This document shows positions 1 through 11,923 of a stretch of 64,000 nucleotides of DNA, in pieces (within the stretch, counting starts at the first letter, position 1; each line of letters begins with the position of its first letter). The translations under genes and the position numbers were made by a program. Source of the DNA: Cunninghamella blakesleeana (taxonomy: Eukaryota > Mucoromycota > Mucoromycetes > Mucorales > Cunninghamellaceae); contig JAFCIZ010000011.1 in NCBI GenBank assembly GCA_017871115.1, forward strand, positions 1,061,001-1,125,000, written 5' to 3'. The notes under the pieces are model-generated. The model did not search any database, was not told the DNA's origin, and saw nothing but the letters and a program-made list of their open reading frames with translations.

Positions 1-584
1 ACGATTATCATCTGCATTATTGCCTACTTCAGGGGATAAAATATCTGTGGAAGGTGGTGTTGTTATGGGGTTTGAAGAATTTATACTTGAGGTTTCCACG
101 GGTGAATGAACTAAATAAGAATCAATAGAGCTTGTTGCTGTTGTTGTTGTTGTAATAGTTGTAATTTCTGTATCATTGGGATTTTCTGTTGCTTCCTTTG
201 GAGCTTTACTTTTATCATTATTAGTTGGTTTATTAGTAGGACGGGTTGATGAAGATGTCTTTGTTTTCTTTTTCTTTTTTGAACGACTAGTAGTGGTAGT
301 AGAATGATGGGTTTTTTTTGGTTTTTTAGTAGTAGTAGTTGTTTTAGTCGATTTTTTACTTGTAGAGGTTGGTTTTATGTAGGATGTTGATTGAGGAATA
401 TGAATGGTTATTATTTCGCATTGGACAAAAGTACTTTTACTTGTTACATCGTGACACTGAAATTTCTTTATATCGTAACCAGGTATAATAGTCCATGATG
501 GTGAAGGTTTTTTTTTTATTATTTTTGTATGATGATTGTTTGGTTTTTCAGTGATCTTTTTATTTTTTAAGGAGTGATGATTAT
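1..584 (-). CDS. Partial Thr/Lys-rich hypothetical protein (3' part, runs off left edge)
   Basis: An open frame on the minus strand runs from a plausible acceptor (TTATTAG at about 591-585) to the window edge, about 190 residues without a stop. It begins with a short region containing PSPSWTIIPGYD and two Cys (QCHDV, VQCEI). It continues as a low-complexity tail of Ser/Thr and Lys blocks (SKKSTKTTTTTKKPKKTHH, SRSKKKKKTKTSS) and ends in an Asn/Thr/Pro-rich stretch. No ATG lies in frame before the upstream stop at about 655, so a 5' exon must lie further upstream in gene order (higher coordinates); I could not identify it. The Lys/Thr-rich tail resembles that of the secreted protein at 4312-5313, so a cell-surface or secreted role is possible, but that is inference. 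I do not recognise the family. Confidence 0.45.
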
Positions 585-2018
585 CTAATAAAATACATAT
601 AATAATATAGTAGTATAATAATATAATTATAATAATAACAATAATAATAATTTATTAGTCTATTTTGTCTACTATATCTCTTTCAATATGCGATTATGTA
701 CATTATTTCTTTTCTATTTATGATTTTTATTATTATTATGTACTTTTAATAGCTTTATTAATTGTCGTTCCTAAATAATATTTAAATATAATAAAGAATA
801 AATTAATATATAAATATAAAGATTTTTCATTTTACTATTTCATATTATATTCGGCTAGCTTTTATTTTTATTTTTTTCTACCTGAAGCTTCTATTAAGTG
901 AACATATAGTATGAATAATGGTAAGAGAAGAAGATAAGGAATGTTCATTAAGAGACATTAATAAATGAATAGAAAAAAAATAAAGGATTGTAAGGGAACT
1001 AAAAAAAATTTTAAAAAAAAGATAAAAGATAAAAGGAAGGAAAAATAAAATAAATATTGCAATAATAATAAAATTATTATAATGAATAATTTATGAATTT
1101 AATTCTAGAACAATGACGGGCCATCCCCAATAAGATCACCAATGTAACATAAAATGTTACCATAACATATTTAGGTTACACTATTTGATTTTAAAAAAGA
1201 GAGTGAAAACAGAAAAAATTATCTTTTTTAAAAAAAATTAAAACTGAGCAAAAGGTCACAAATTTTTTTTATGCGTATTTTTTTTTTTTTGCTTTAAATT
1301 AGTATTTTATCATCCAAAATTACTGTTGAGAAAGTAGGGCACGAATGCCACTTCTAGAGGAGGCGATCACTTAAACTAATAAGTTGGTCAACAGTTTTTC
1401 GGGTTGTGAAAAAAATCATTAAGATTTAAATTAGTTAATTTATTAAAGCAAACCACATTATAATATTTTCAAAACAAATCAAAATTATACAGATATTTTT
1501 ATTTAAAGCTTTACCATTTAAACTGGTGATACTTTTTGAAAGAGCTGGCTGATGTAATTACAAAAATAAATTATAATAATCAAATATTATTATCTAAAAT
1601 ATTAATAATAACAACAATAATAATATAATAATATTAAAATAATAATCAAATAATAAAAATCAAATACACAAAAATAAAATATGCTTACAATTGAGTTGGA
1701 ATAAAATTAAAGTGTAACAGTGTAACACAAAAATTGATATAATTCCATAGTAAGCCATTTATTATATTATATTAATTAAAAATATATTATAATGTAGTAA
1801 AAAAATAAAATAAAATGATATAATAAATAAATGATATATACACGATGATCTAAAATTTCATCGCTTGTACTGTGTATTTTAATATATATATATATATATA
1901 TTCATTTTTAATGTTCATAATGGTTTGAAATAGTTATTGCTTCCTTTTTTTTTTTAATGAAAAAATAATTATAGAATATTAATTCGTCAATATATATACA
2001 TTTTAGTGATAAAATACG
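585..2018. other. Gene-free AT-rich stretch
   Basis: No convincing exon on either strand. The stretch is dominated by A/T homopolymers and AAT/TTA microsatellite-like runs. It may contain the missing 5' exon of the left-edge minus-strand gene. A slightly less AT-rich patch at about 1320-1410 has no open frame and no cloverleaf that I can draw. Confidence 0.5.
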
Positions 2019-3836
2019 TTATTTATTGGAATCATTTTTATCATCTCCATCAATAATAATATACTCACGGTCAGGAATAGTTTCTAATATAACTAATTTA
2101 TTTACAGAGTCCCTTGCTGTATCTATAAATTGCACATTAAATTTAAATCGACAAATAATAATATATTTCAAATGATAAGATAAATCAAAAAATATATCTT
2201 TAATAGGAGGCAATGTCGAAGAAGAAGAATCAAATACTGAGCCCGGTTTTGAAATTAAATAGTCTACATAACCTAACGTTAACGTTTCTAAATGAGGGCA
2301 TTTCCTTAAAAAATCATCAAATCCATTTTTCATAACAGTTCCAACACTTTCAAGAATTAGGCTTTTTTGCTGATGTTGCTATTTTTTTAAGGAAAAATAT
2401 TTCTATAAAATATCATTTAATCCTTTTTTAATAGTAAACCCATTTTGATGTTGAAGAGTTACGTATTTTAATTTATTAATTGAGCCATTATTAAGATGAT
2501 CATTGTTATTAATCTTAGACAAATTTATTTTTTGTAGCTGTTATTGTTGATAATACTTTTTTTTTATCCATTTATGTGATTTACCTGCATTGATAAAATC
2601 ATTATCAACATTAACCTTCATGATGTCGTCCTTATTTTTTATAATACCATAATATTTTATTTCCAATACTATCAAATCAGGGAAAACATCCAACCAATCC
2701 CCTATATATACATATTCACTTTTTCTATTAAATTGTCCACTTATGACCAACTTCGTTACTGAAGAGAGTAATATAATATTATTTTCATTTTGTAAAAGAT
2801 AATGATATAGAATAACTTAAATGAATTTTGGTGTTAATGATAAATAGATTAAATTATTGAATAAATTTTGTTGATACACAATCTTATTATGTTTTGATAA
2901 TAATCAATAGTGGTAGATTGATCAGAAGAACAACATGCTCTTAATAAAAGAGCATTTATTAAATAGTCCAAGTAAATCATTATCATGTGTTAATGTGTCA
3001 TTGAAATGGATATTGTAATACTCGTTGTATAAATTCATTATTTGACCAGTATTCTTTATTATCTATTTCTTGCCTTTGTATAAATTCGTCTATTTAACGG
3101 GGAGAACAGAATAATTTAGGTTTATTAATTCAAGAGTATGATCAAAGTAACCTATTACAATATCATTCCTATAAAAATTGATTTATAAAGACATCAAGTG
3201 TTTCAATGTTGAGAAAAGGAGATTGCTTTTTTGATAGGATATACCATTACTAATAGGTAAGAAATAAGAACGAAATGGTGATATTGAGGTTTGATCAGAA
3301 GGTTTAATATGAATAGGCGAATGATGATAATGATATTCTGTCGAATTACTGTTCATATTAAAATCCAATATATATACAAAGTCTTTATTATTAAGTAATG
3401 ATGTCATCCATGCTTTATCAATCATAGTATACCATTGCTCAAAACATGACAGCCATTGAAGTAGAAGGATATTTTCATTTTCAGATTTATAGACCAATAT
3501 ATCCTATTTAGGTGAAGATAAATCAATAGAATAAATATTTGGAAACGAGTTTGTTAGCTCTAGCATCTTTTCTTTTTTTCCATTCCCAAGAATAATAATA
3601 AACCTTCAAGTGTTGAACATAATGACCAGTAGGTTTATTATAGAGAGTTGATTTTTTGCCATTTGGATATATTTTCTTAGTTGTTGTTTAGAATAGATGT
3701 AAAGCGTAGAATAAAAGCAAGCTTATAAAACGAGTTGAAGCCAAGCTTTACATATTGCTGAACAAACTATTATAGTATACCTTTGCGGTAAACGAAACGA
3801 AATATTCGATAGTATTTCATTAGGTAAAGAATCCAT
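2019..3836 (-). pseudogene. Decayed F-box/LRR-type protein gene
   Basis: The minus strand starts with ATG at 3836-3834 and encodes MDSLPNEILSNISFRLPQ followed by a region ending AICKAWLQLVL, a typical fungal N-terminal F-box with the LPxEIL signature. A TAA stop follows at once. Downstream fragments in different frames continue the expected protein: LRKYIQMAKN, then VQHLKVYYYSWEW, then LELTNSFPNIYSIDL, then open blocks at 3183-3497, 2541-2750 and 2019-2333. The last contains CPHLETLTLGYVDYL, which is leucine-rich-repeat-like. Several frameshifts and in-frame stops separate the blocks with no good GT-AG pairs at those points, so this looks like a dead member of the expanded F-box families of these fungi. 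F-box proteins recruit substrates to SCF ubiquitin ligases. Alternative: unusual splicing, less likely given the number of breaks. Confidence 0.65.
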
Positions 3837-4311
3837 TTACAATTGATATTTGATGATATATGAATAATGTTTAGAATACAACATTGATTAAAAGAATAAA
3901 AGATAATAATAATAATAAAAAAAAAAAATAATAATAAAAAGTTATTTATACAATAAATATATATTCACACACCCAAATCAACCAAGTAACTGAGACTTAA
4001 TTTTTTTTAACTTGGATGACTATTAAACAAACAAACAAACAAACATACTGATTTTTATTTAAAAAAAAAAAAGAGGATTTAATAAGGATTTTATTTTAAA
4101 GTACTGATAGTATTACTATTTATTTATTTTTTATCAATAAAGAAAAATATTTTAAACCAGAAAATATATTTTCTTTTTTTTAAAACTTCTTGTTAAAATA
4201 CATATAATATATAAACATTCATCATATGAATACTATAACACTATATATATATGTATGTATATATATATATATAAAATACATAATAAAAATAAAAAAAAGA
4301 TAAATTATTTT
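3837..4311. other. Intergenic, AT-rich
   Basis: No gene seen. It holds A/T homopolymers, an (ACAA)n run near 4026-4046 and TA repeats near 4241-4275. It separates the F-box pseudogene start from the 3' end of the secreted protein gene. Confidence 0.5.
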
Positions 4312-4883
4312 TTAAATGTATTTATAACGCAAGTGGCGATGATGCTTTTGGTGGCGAACTTGACAACGCGTACATTTTTTATCTTGGGACTTTTTCTTTT
4401 TATCTTGAGATTTTTTATTATTAGGCTTCTTATTCTTTGATGGAAGAGTTGTTTTCTTTTTTTTCTTGGAATCTGAAGGAGTAGGTTTTGGTTTTCGGGA
4501 TACCTTTGATGTGGGTGATTTTTTAGGACAAGGTGCAGTTGTCTTTGCGGTTGGAACTAAAATTGCTGATTTCGTTTTGGTAGGTTTAGTAGGTGGTTTG
4601 GAGACAGGACGATGATTTTTATTTGAGCCAGAAATTGCAACTGGTTCAACAATAGTGGGATGACCATTAGGGTCATAAATGCCTTTACAATTAGCATAAT
4701 CGGTTTCTGACCAAGTTGCTGGGGAAGCATCCCATTGTTGACCAAAAAGTGCTTTAAAAGAGGGGGTACTTAACTATATTTGGTAATAATAAAAAAAAAC
4801 GGATGAGTTTATATGTTTTTTCTTATTTTTTTTAAAAAAAAAGTTTATGTGCGCGTGTGTATGTGTGTGTGATTGTTTATTAC

Positions 4884-4916
<33 letters not shown>

Positions 4917-5313
4917 ACTTACATCAAGACCTTGACCACCCATATCAACAGCAAGAGCATAAACATATTTTCCATTACCGCTATTGACGATCTTAAGACA
5001 TTTATTGCAATCAGTAGCCTTATTTAATGCTTGAACAGCAACAATTCTTGATAAATCAAGAGTCGCATAAGGCATTTCACATGCTGGAGGGTTGTTTTTT
5101 AAACCAATAGGTGCTATAAAATAATAAACGATTTTATATTTATATGTACTTCTTTATATATTATATTTGCACATATATATTGATCTTTTAATGTTTGTTT
5201 ATTTATTTACGTAAACCGATATAGTCATTTGGAGTAATGGATGCACTTCCTGATAAGGATGCATAAACAAAAGTTTTTAAAAGAGTGAAGGATAAAATGG
5301 AAACAAGCTTCAT
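4312..5313 (-). CDS. Secreted barwin/RlpA-like double-psi beta-barrel (expansin-like) protein with basic tail
   Basis: Three-exon model on the minus strand: 5313-5211, 5113-4923 and 4773-4312, 251 residues. The N-terminus (MKLVSILSFTLLKTFVYA) is a clear signal peptide. The second exon and the start of the third carry the core of the fungal double-psi beta-barrel family: a Cys in PPACEMPY, IVAVQALN, the DCNKCLKIVN Cys pair, VYALAVDMGGQGLDLSTP and FKALFG. That pattern (VVDxGGGGLDLSTPSF) is typical of expansin-like and papain-inhibitor-like secreted proteins of fungi. Such proteins loosen or bind wall polysaccharide or act as small extracellular inhibitors and lack glycosidase catalysis. A C-terminal tail from about residue 155 is rich in Lys, Ser, Thr and Pro and ends CTRCQVRHQKHHRHLRYKYI. 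This tail is unusual and may bind anionic polymers (inference). Exon phases match (103+191+462 nt). Confidence 0.8.
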
Positions 5314-5834
5314 TTTTTTTTTTTGTTTGTTTTCTTTAAAAAAATAAAGAATGATAATAATGAAAAAAAAAGAATTGATTTTTATTTAAAAATTTTACTT
5401 TTATACTTTTTTTTTTATTATCTTTATATATATAATCTAGAACTTTTTAAAATATAAATCAAATAATAACTCGATATTAAAGAATATAAAAGTGATTTTT
5501 ATTTAAGGAGACAAATAGATGTTTTTATTATTTAAGCAATAAAAAAAAATTATTATTCAATTTAAAATGATTAAATGTCAATCGATTATCTAATTTTAGT
5601 AATATCTTTGACCTATCGAAATTCCGAAGTTAAAAAAAAAAAACAATGAAGCGTTTATGTAAAAATTAACTAATAAACTTTATTGTATATATATTCAAAA
5701 AAAAGGAAAAGAATATTCTACCACTTTATATAATAGTTATAATTGAGTCAGTTTACGTAATAATAATAATAATAATAATAATATAGAAGAATATATAATG
5801 TGTCCATTTTTAGATGATCCAACCCACTTTTTAA
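5314..5834. other. Intergenic, promoter side of the secreted protein gene
   Basis: Upstream of the minus-strand start at 5313. A/T-rich with several A runs; no exon or recognisable motif beyond TATA-like sequence. Confidence 0.4.
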
Positions 5835-6131
5835 TTAAGACCAAATAATTGATACTGAATAAATAATTATTGAGTGCAACATACGCCAAAATCCATTACA
5901 ACGAAAAATAAAAGTGGATTTGATTTCATTCCTGTAACCATAATATTCAGTTAATATTTCATCATCATCATCATCATCTTCTTGATTTTCTTGTTCTCGT
6001 TGATCATCAGGGTATGCATTTATTTGCAACCAATTAGTATATCTAATAAAACGGCAATAAGCACAACTAACTATAGGGCAGATGCCAAAAAAAGAAGTAG
6101 TGAAATGACAACGATGTTCATATCGGCTATT
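5835..6131 (-). CDS. Doubtful hypothetical exon, acidic run and hydrophobic C-terminus
   Basis: From a possible acceptor (TTTTAG before 6131) an open minus-strand frame encodes about 99 residues. It begins DRIDNSRYEHRCHF, has a Cys-containing hydrophobic part (GICPIVSCAYC), then an acidic block (QEDDDDDDEILTEYYGY), and ends in a hydrophobic MLHSIIIYSVSIIWS. An overlapping frame at about 6120-6072 would give a signal-peptide-like MNIVVISLLLFLASAL that stops at once. No upstream exon was found and no family is recognised. It could be a gene remnant or a 3' exon; treat it as tentative. Confidence 0.25.
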   Translation of the reverse strand, partial: NSRYEHRCHFTTSFFGICPIVSCAYCRFIRYTNWLQINAYPDDQREQENQEDDDDDDEILTEYYGYRNEIKSTFIFRCNGFWRMLHSIIIYSVSIIWS

Positions 6132-6601
6132 GTCTATCCTATCTAAAAATAATAAAATAAATAAACTAACAAAAAAAATTTATATATATATATATTATTA
6201 TGATCATTATGATTTTTTTTCATAAATATTACATACATATACGGTTCATTTTTAATAAAATAAAAGCTGTATCTATTTTTTTTTTAAAAAAAGAAGATAA
6301 TAATAAAAAAAAAAATACGTTTATATACAGTTTTCCGGGTAAAAAAATTATAAATACTGTCTTTTATGTTAATATATATACAATACCCAAAGGTGTCGAA
6401 CAAAAGATTTATTATGTATATGCATACAAATTTTATTTATTATTATATTTTTTTTTATTATTATTTCTATTATAAAAATACACGACTAAAGTAAAAAAAA
6501 AAAAATTAAGGAGTAGATAATAGTAATAGCCAAAAAAAGATTTTTTTCTTATTATATTTTAATATAATAAAATTATAATGCCCTCAAAAAATAAATAGAA
6601 T
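6132..6601. other. Intergenic, AT-rich
   Basis: Contains a long but composition-driven open frame on the plus strand (6200-6475), almost all Phe/Lys/Ile/Asn from A and T runs. I do not consider it a gene. It probably contains the 3' UTR of the rhodanese/MBL gene. Confidence 0.5.
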
Positions 6602-6762
6602 TTACTCGCGCCATTGAACCGGGATCTTGAAATATTGACCCGCTTCGCCTTTCCCTGATACCGATGGTTCTCTGGGTGGTAAAATACCACCTCTTAAATT
6701 GGTCTATAAAAAAAATCGAAGAATAGATGATTTGGATTAGATATGATAATAACTATTTAATC

Positions 6763-6799
<37 letters not shown>

Positions 6800-8729
6800 G
6801 TAATGAAGGATGAATGAATCTAGGTGGTCTTAATTTTTGGTCTCTCTCTTGTCTTAATTTAGTATATTCTTCCAAGGAAACATTTTCATGAATCATTTTG
6901 TTGAATTTCTTTTGTTTTTCTAAAGTAGTCATGACATCATACTATATTATTATTATTATTATCATTAAAAGTAAATAAATATAATATAAAATAAATTATA
7001 ATATTAATTAATATAAAATTATATATATGTGTAAAGGTGTCTTATTTCTATTTTTATACACATGTATTATTTTCATTTTACCGTTCTTGTATTTGGAGGA
7101 TAATCATGACCAACATAAATACGAGTATCATCTGGCCAAGAAGAATATAATTTATGAATACTATTATACAGCTCAGTAGCACTTCCACCGGGAAAATCGC
7201 ATCTAGCTGTGCCAATATCGGGCTATATGGATATACGGATGTATTTTTTTAATGGATTATTTTTCTTTTTTTATATTTGGATATATTCTTTATTTTATTT
7301 TATTATATTTTACCATGAAAAGAGTATCACCGACAAAAGCAGCATCACCAATTTTATAAGATAAACAGGCAGGTGTATGGCCAGGTGTAGCAATGACTGA
7401 ACACTGAATATCTTTTCCTAATATCCAAGTATCCCCTTCAGATATTAATTTATCAAATTGATCTCCATTAAAATGTAACTGATCAGGTCGGAGGTTGTAT
7501 CGTTCTGCAAATACTTTTTGTACCTTGGTAACATCCTTTCCTATGCAAAATTCTGGCTATAAAAAAAATCATCCAATCAAAATATATATAAATAAAAAAA
7601 AAAGTATGTTAAAAATAGTAACTTTTTCTTTCATTGTTTTTTTTTTTAAAAAAAAAAAAAAAGGAAAAATGAATCTTACCAAGGTTGATAATCTGTCTTT
7701 TAAAAACCAAGCTGCAGTTAAGTGATCCTAAAAATATATATAAATAAAAGATCATACGTTATTTTATAATTTTTTCCTTTTATTTTATAATTTTCAATAA
7801 TAAATAAATAAAAAATGCTTACAGCGTGAACGTGAGTGTCAATGACTTTTGTAACTTTAAGATCATGTAATTTAATAAAATCAACAAGAGCGCTAGCCGT
7901 TTTAGGATGAACAATACCACCTAATGGATCGTAATCAAGCACTGAATCAATAACATATGCTTCTCTACTATCTGTTTATATAGCAATAAATCATTATTAA
8001 AAATATTAATAATAATAAATAAGTACATGTAAAATAAATATACATATTGTATAGAATCCCTCACACACACGCATATATATATATACCTAAATCCGTAACA
8101 ATGTATTGAGCAGTTTCAGTATCTTGTTCAAAAATAATATGAACCCATGGTGAATGATTGTTTTGGAAAGGTTGGATAGGTAACTCTTCCTTTTTCCATG
8201 CTGTCAATCCTCCTTCCATATTATACACTTGTTGAAATCCTAATTCTTTTGCAATAGTTGCTGCTTTTAAACTACGTCTTCCTGAAGCACATTGAAATAC
8301 GAGCTAATAAATAAATATAACAGTAATAAATAAACAAAAATATCTAATATATATATAGTCTATTTTTCTTCCTGTTTATATGCATTTGTTTTTACTTACT
8401 TTTGTATGTTTATTCAAGTCAGATATTACAGCCGAAAATAAATTGGGTTGTTCTTCCGCAACATGATAAGGAATATTAAGAGCTCCCTTTATTTTGCCAC
8501 TGGCTTCTATTTCATTATGATCACGCACATCAATGATTTGAATATTATTTTCTTGATTGACAAAAGGTGTAGAAGGTAGCTCCTTTATACTTGTATATAA
8601 TTGTTTAGGCGTAATAGTTTGCATTATAGGTTTGGTTGAAAAATAATGACGTAGAGTAGTAGTGGTAGTGGCGGTCAACCGTGTTTGTTTTAAAAAACAA
8701 GAAGTTAAGGGAGAAGAAAAGAGGATCAT
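6602..8729 (-). CDS. Rhodanese and metallo-beta-lactamase fusion, persulfide dioxygenase-like, probably mitochondrial
   Basis: Eight exons: 8729-8400, 8303-8087, 7971-7823, 7727-7680, 7556-7314, 7222-7082, 6941-6798, 6703-6602; 457 residues. The first about 35 residues (MILFSSPLTSCFLKQTRL..., then a Thr run and RHYFST) are hydroxylated and basic without acidic residues, like a mitochondrial presequence. A rhodanese domain follows at about residues 40-150, with active-site Cys115 in FQCASGRRS. A metallo-beta-lactamase domain fills the rest: metal motif THVHADH (H229, H231, D233, H234), ATPGHTPA (H308), VGDTLFM (D325) and YVGHDYPPN (H368), plus TARCDFPGGSA, which is characteristic of ETHE1-type sulfur dioxygenases. 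Expected role: oxidation of glutathione persulfide to sulfite, coupled to sulfur transfer by the rhodanese domain. The domain order is the reverse of the well-known ETHE1-rhodanese fusions. An ATG further upstream (about 8858) exists, but the chosen start gives the best targeting peptide. Confidence 0.88.
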
Positions 8730-10066
8730 ATTTATAAATATATATAAAAAGAAAACGGGTGAAAGAGAGAGAGAAAATGATGTCAAAAAGAAGCTTACTG
8801 ACGTTTTTTTTCTAAAAAAAAATAAGAAAAAATGGCGGCATTTAAATAACCCATTCGTCACCAGTGCTAATCCTTTGTAATCGTTATGGCATTATGGTTT
8901 CACAATAAACTTTAAACCGAAAACGTGGGGAAAATAATATAATGGCGTGTTCTAAATTTGTTTCCATAAAGCTATGGTTAAGCTATGAAAAATCATGATT
9001 ATAAAAAAATAGGTTTAAAAATGCTATAGTTTAATTGGAATTCCTCACACAGCGGGTTCTCGTTTTAATTATTTTTAAAAAGAAAATGGATAAGATTGAA
9101 AAGTTTATTAAAATATTAACGCGTATGCATTTAATACTAAATACCTATTCTAAATAGTTAATGAACTAATTGCCTTATTATTATTATTATTATAGTAGTA
9201 TTAATAATAGTAAGTTTGAATTATAGGACAATAGAAGATGGAAGAATTAGTGCACTAAGGCTTGGAAAATACGTGGGATTATCGGTCGATAAGTCGAATA
9301 AAAATTAATAAATAAACGGGATATATGGTTTGAACTTACCCTAATGCTAATTGATACTGATATCAAAGATATGTCCTTGTTGGTACAAATAATGGTAAAT
9401 AATGAAACGTTAAATTGGAGTTTTATCAAAATGTATAGACATGATTAGTAGCATTAATATTAGAAGATTATGTAATTGTGGAAAAGACAAACTTTACCGT
9501 ATGAATAAATATAGAGTTGGTAAGTAAAATACTTGATGATGGCAAAAGAGCGGGTTAAAATTATTATTTATCTAAGAGAACATACATATGAATGATGTAC
9601 TCACTATCATCCAAAGGTTATAAATACAAAGCAAATTACTACTTGGTTTTATTTATTTATTATATATATTTGTTTAAAAAAAATAACAAGAAATAAAATA
9701 ATAGTCTCATGTCGAATTTCAGGCACCGGTAAGCTACTCTAAAGCGCCCCAGCAAAATAATTAATTAGTTTAAATCTTCAGATCTAAGTAATATATAATA
9801 AGCCAAATTTAATATTCTGAATATATATGAAAAATACTCTAGGAATATTAAAAAATTATATATTTGATATTTTATCGTCAAAATTGGACCACCCTGTCAA
9901 AAAATAAATAAATTGAGTTAAGAAACTTCTTAAATCTCCTCTATTAATAAAAAAATTAACAAAATGAAATAGTATGAATGAGAATATATTAAGAAAAGCA
10001 TAGTAGAATAAAATAGATAGTAATAAGAATTTATAATATTGAGAATTTGATTTTGATTTTGAATTA

Positions 10067-10097
<31 letters not shown>

Positions 10098-10524
10098 TTA
10101 AAAAGTATTATAATACTGATGCCCATACCACCAACACAAAGAAATTCAGTGATGAGCTTATTTTGATTATTTTGTATATTGCTGACTAATATAATGACCA
10201 TCATTATAGTAGTCATTCATTTTTTTAATAATAATAATAATAAAAGGTAACATTATCTACAAAAAACTATTGTTCTTATAATTATTATTGAAACGTAAAG
10301 CAGTATCAAATTCAGTTTTAGTATTAAAAAAAATAAAAAAACTGGCCAATAAAAAAATTACCCGGCGGAGGTAAAAGTTAAATTTCTTTAGTGCATTTTT
10401 TTTCTTATTTTTTCACTTTCACTTTTACTTTTGTTTTTATAAATTAATATATATAAATTTATTTATATATATACGGGCGTTTTTTTCTATTTTTACAATA
10501 TAACTAATTTATATTATTAAAAAT
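8730..10524. other. 1.8-kb gene-free divergent intergenic region
   Basis: Lies between the divergent rhodanese/MBL and TDA3-like genes and must contain both promoters. I see no exon with codon structure or recognisable family. Small patches (about 9240-9420) are less AT-biased but have no supportable protein. AAT/TTA repeats occur at 9176-9193 and 10068-10096. Confidence 0.5.
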
Positions 10525-11923
10525 ATGCATATTATCATTGTTGGTGCTGGATGTATTGGAAGTTGTACAGCTTATTATTTATCAAATAGAGATAATGTTA
10601 AAGTGACAGTAATAGAAAAAGTTGACGTTGCATGTGCATCGAGTGGAAAAGCTGGTGGTTTTTTATGGTACATTTAAATCTATTTTTTCTAAAAAAAAGA
10701 AATATGATATAAAACTAGTATAAAATAAATAATATCATTATTAATAAAATAAAATAAGATAATAGGAAGAAGAAGGATAAAAACTAACACACACACACAC
10801 ACATATATATATATGTATATATTTCTATACGTATATTTTATTATTCTTATCAATATTAAATAGGCGTGACGGAAGTGGAGAATTATCAAAAAATTCATAT
10901 AAATTACACGAACAGCTAGCTGAAAAATTAAAAGGAGAAAAACGCTACGGTTATCGCCAACTAGATACGTATTCAGTGACAATGACAGATGATTATGAGG
11001 ATATAACAAGAAGACCTTCCAATAACGAAGATCAAGTACCATGGCTATATCAACATCGGATTACGCATATTGATCGATTAGCAGAAAAAAGGGATACAGC
11101 TCAAGTCCATCCAAAATTATTTACAGAAACCATCATTGAACAAGCACAGTCTACAGGAAAAGTTGAATTAATAACTGGTATAGGTGTACAACAATTATTA
11201 TACCATGATAATAGTAATAATGTAGCAACGTCAAAGATGGCCGTCAAAGGAGTTATATTAGAGAATGGGGATACTATCCTGGCAGATAAAGTGATACTGT
11301 GTATGGGACCATGGTCAAGTACTTTTTTATTAAATCCTCAAACAACAGAAGAAAATGAAGAAAAGAATGTGGCCATGACAAGTCGATCCAAACAAAAACA
11401 AAAATATTTACCCATTGATACAGCCAGAGCTCATTCCATCGTAGTACAAGTCCCTCGAACATCCCCTATCGGCGCTCAAGCATTATTTACAGCCATTTTA
11501 GATCAATCTAAATTATATGAACCTGAAGTATATCCAAGATCAGATGGAACTGTTTACATATGTAGTGCAACTGATGAAGCTATTCCTTTACCATCTTCCG
11601 CTGATCAGGTTACCACTGATCCAGAAGCTATACGATTATTAAAACGTCTATGTATTAAATTATCACCTCATATCATCAATTCTGTGCAAGATAATGTCTT
11701 GGTTGAACAAGCATGTTATCTACCTATATCTCGTGATGGCCATCCTTTAATTGGAAAACATCCTCGGTATGAAAATTTATATGTTTCAGCAGGCCATTCA
11801 GTCTGGGGGATCTTACTTTCTCCTATTAGTGGCTTGATTATGACTGAACTGGTATTAAATAGAACTGTTTCTTGTGTTAGTTCTGAGGCTCTCTCTCGTA
11901 TATCTCTAGATTCAAGAGCATAA
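10525..11923 (+). CDS. FAD-dependent oxidoreductase, TDA3-like (DAO superfamily)
   Basis: Two exons, 10525-10667 and 10864-11923, 400 residues. The N-terminus MHIIIVGAGCIGSCTAYYLS is the dinucleotide-binding GxGxxG of the glutathione-reductase 2 fold. ACASSGKAGGFL just after it is a conserved signature of the fungal TDA3/SPAC1F5.03c group. The C-terminal half carries PISRDGHPLIGKHPRYENLY and SAGHSVWGILLSPISG, which contribute the second FAD-binding surface of D-amino-acid-oxidase-type enzymes. TDA3 proteins are linked to endosome-to-Golgi/vacuole trafficking in yeast, but their substrate is unknown, so only the oxidoreductase class is claimed. The W codon split by the intron (TG|G) and the length, normal for the family, support the model. 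Confidence 0.87.

Noticed and set aside
1320..1410. Patch with mixed composition, possible tRNA or rRNA scrap
   Set aside because: No cloverleaf, no A/B box pair, no rRNA landmark could be drawn.
5836..6120. Signal-peptide-like frame MNIVVISLLLFLASAL at about 6120-6072
   Set aside because: Stops immediately with no donor site to continue; the other frame is longer but also unproven.
6200..6475. Plus-strand open frame rich in Phe, Lys, Ile and Asn
   Set aside because: Made of A/T homopolymers, no domain, no splice-compatible neighbours; composition artefact.
9240..9430. Minus-strand frame of 60 codons between the MBL and TDA3-like genes
   Set aside because: No start context, family or splice partner; likely chance.
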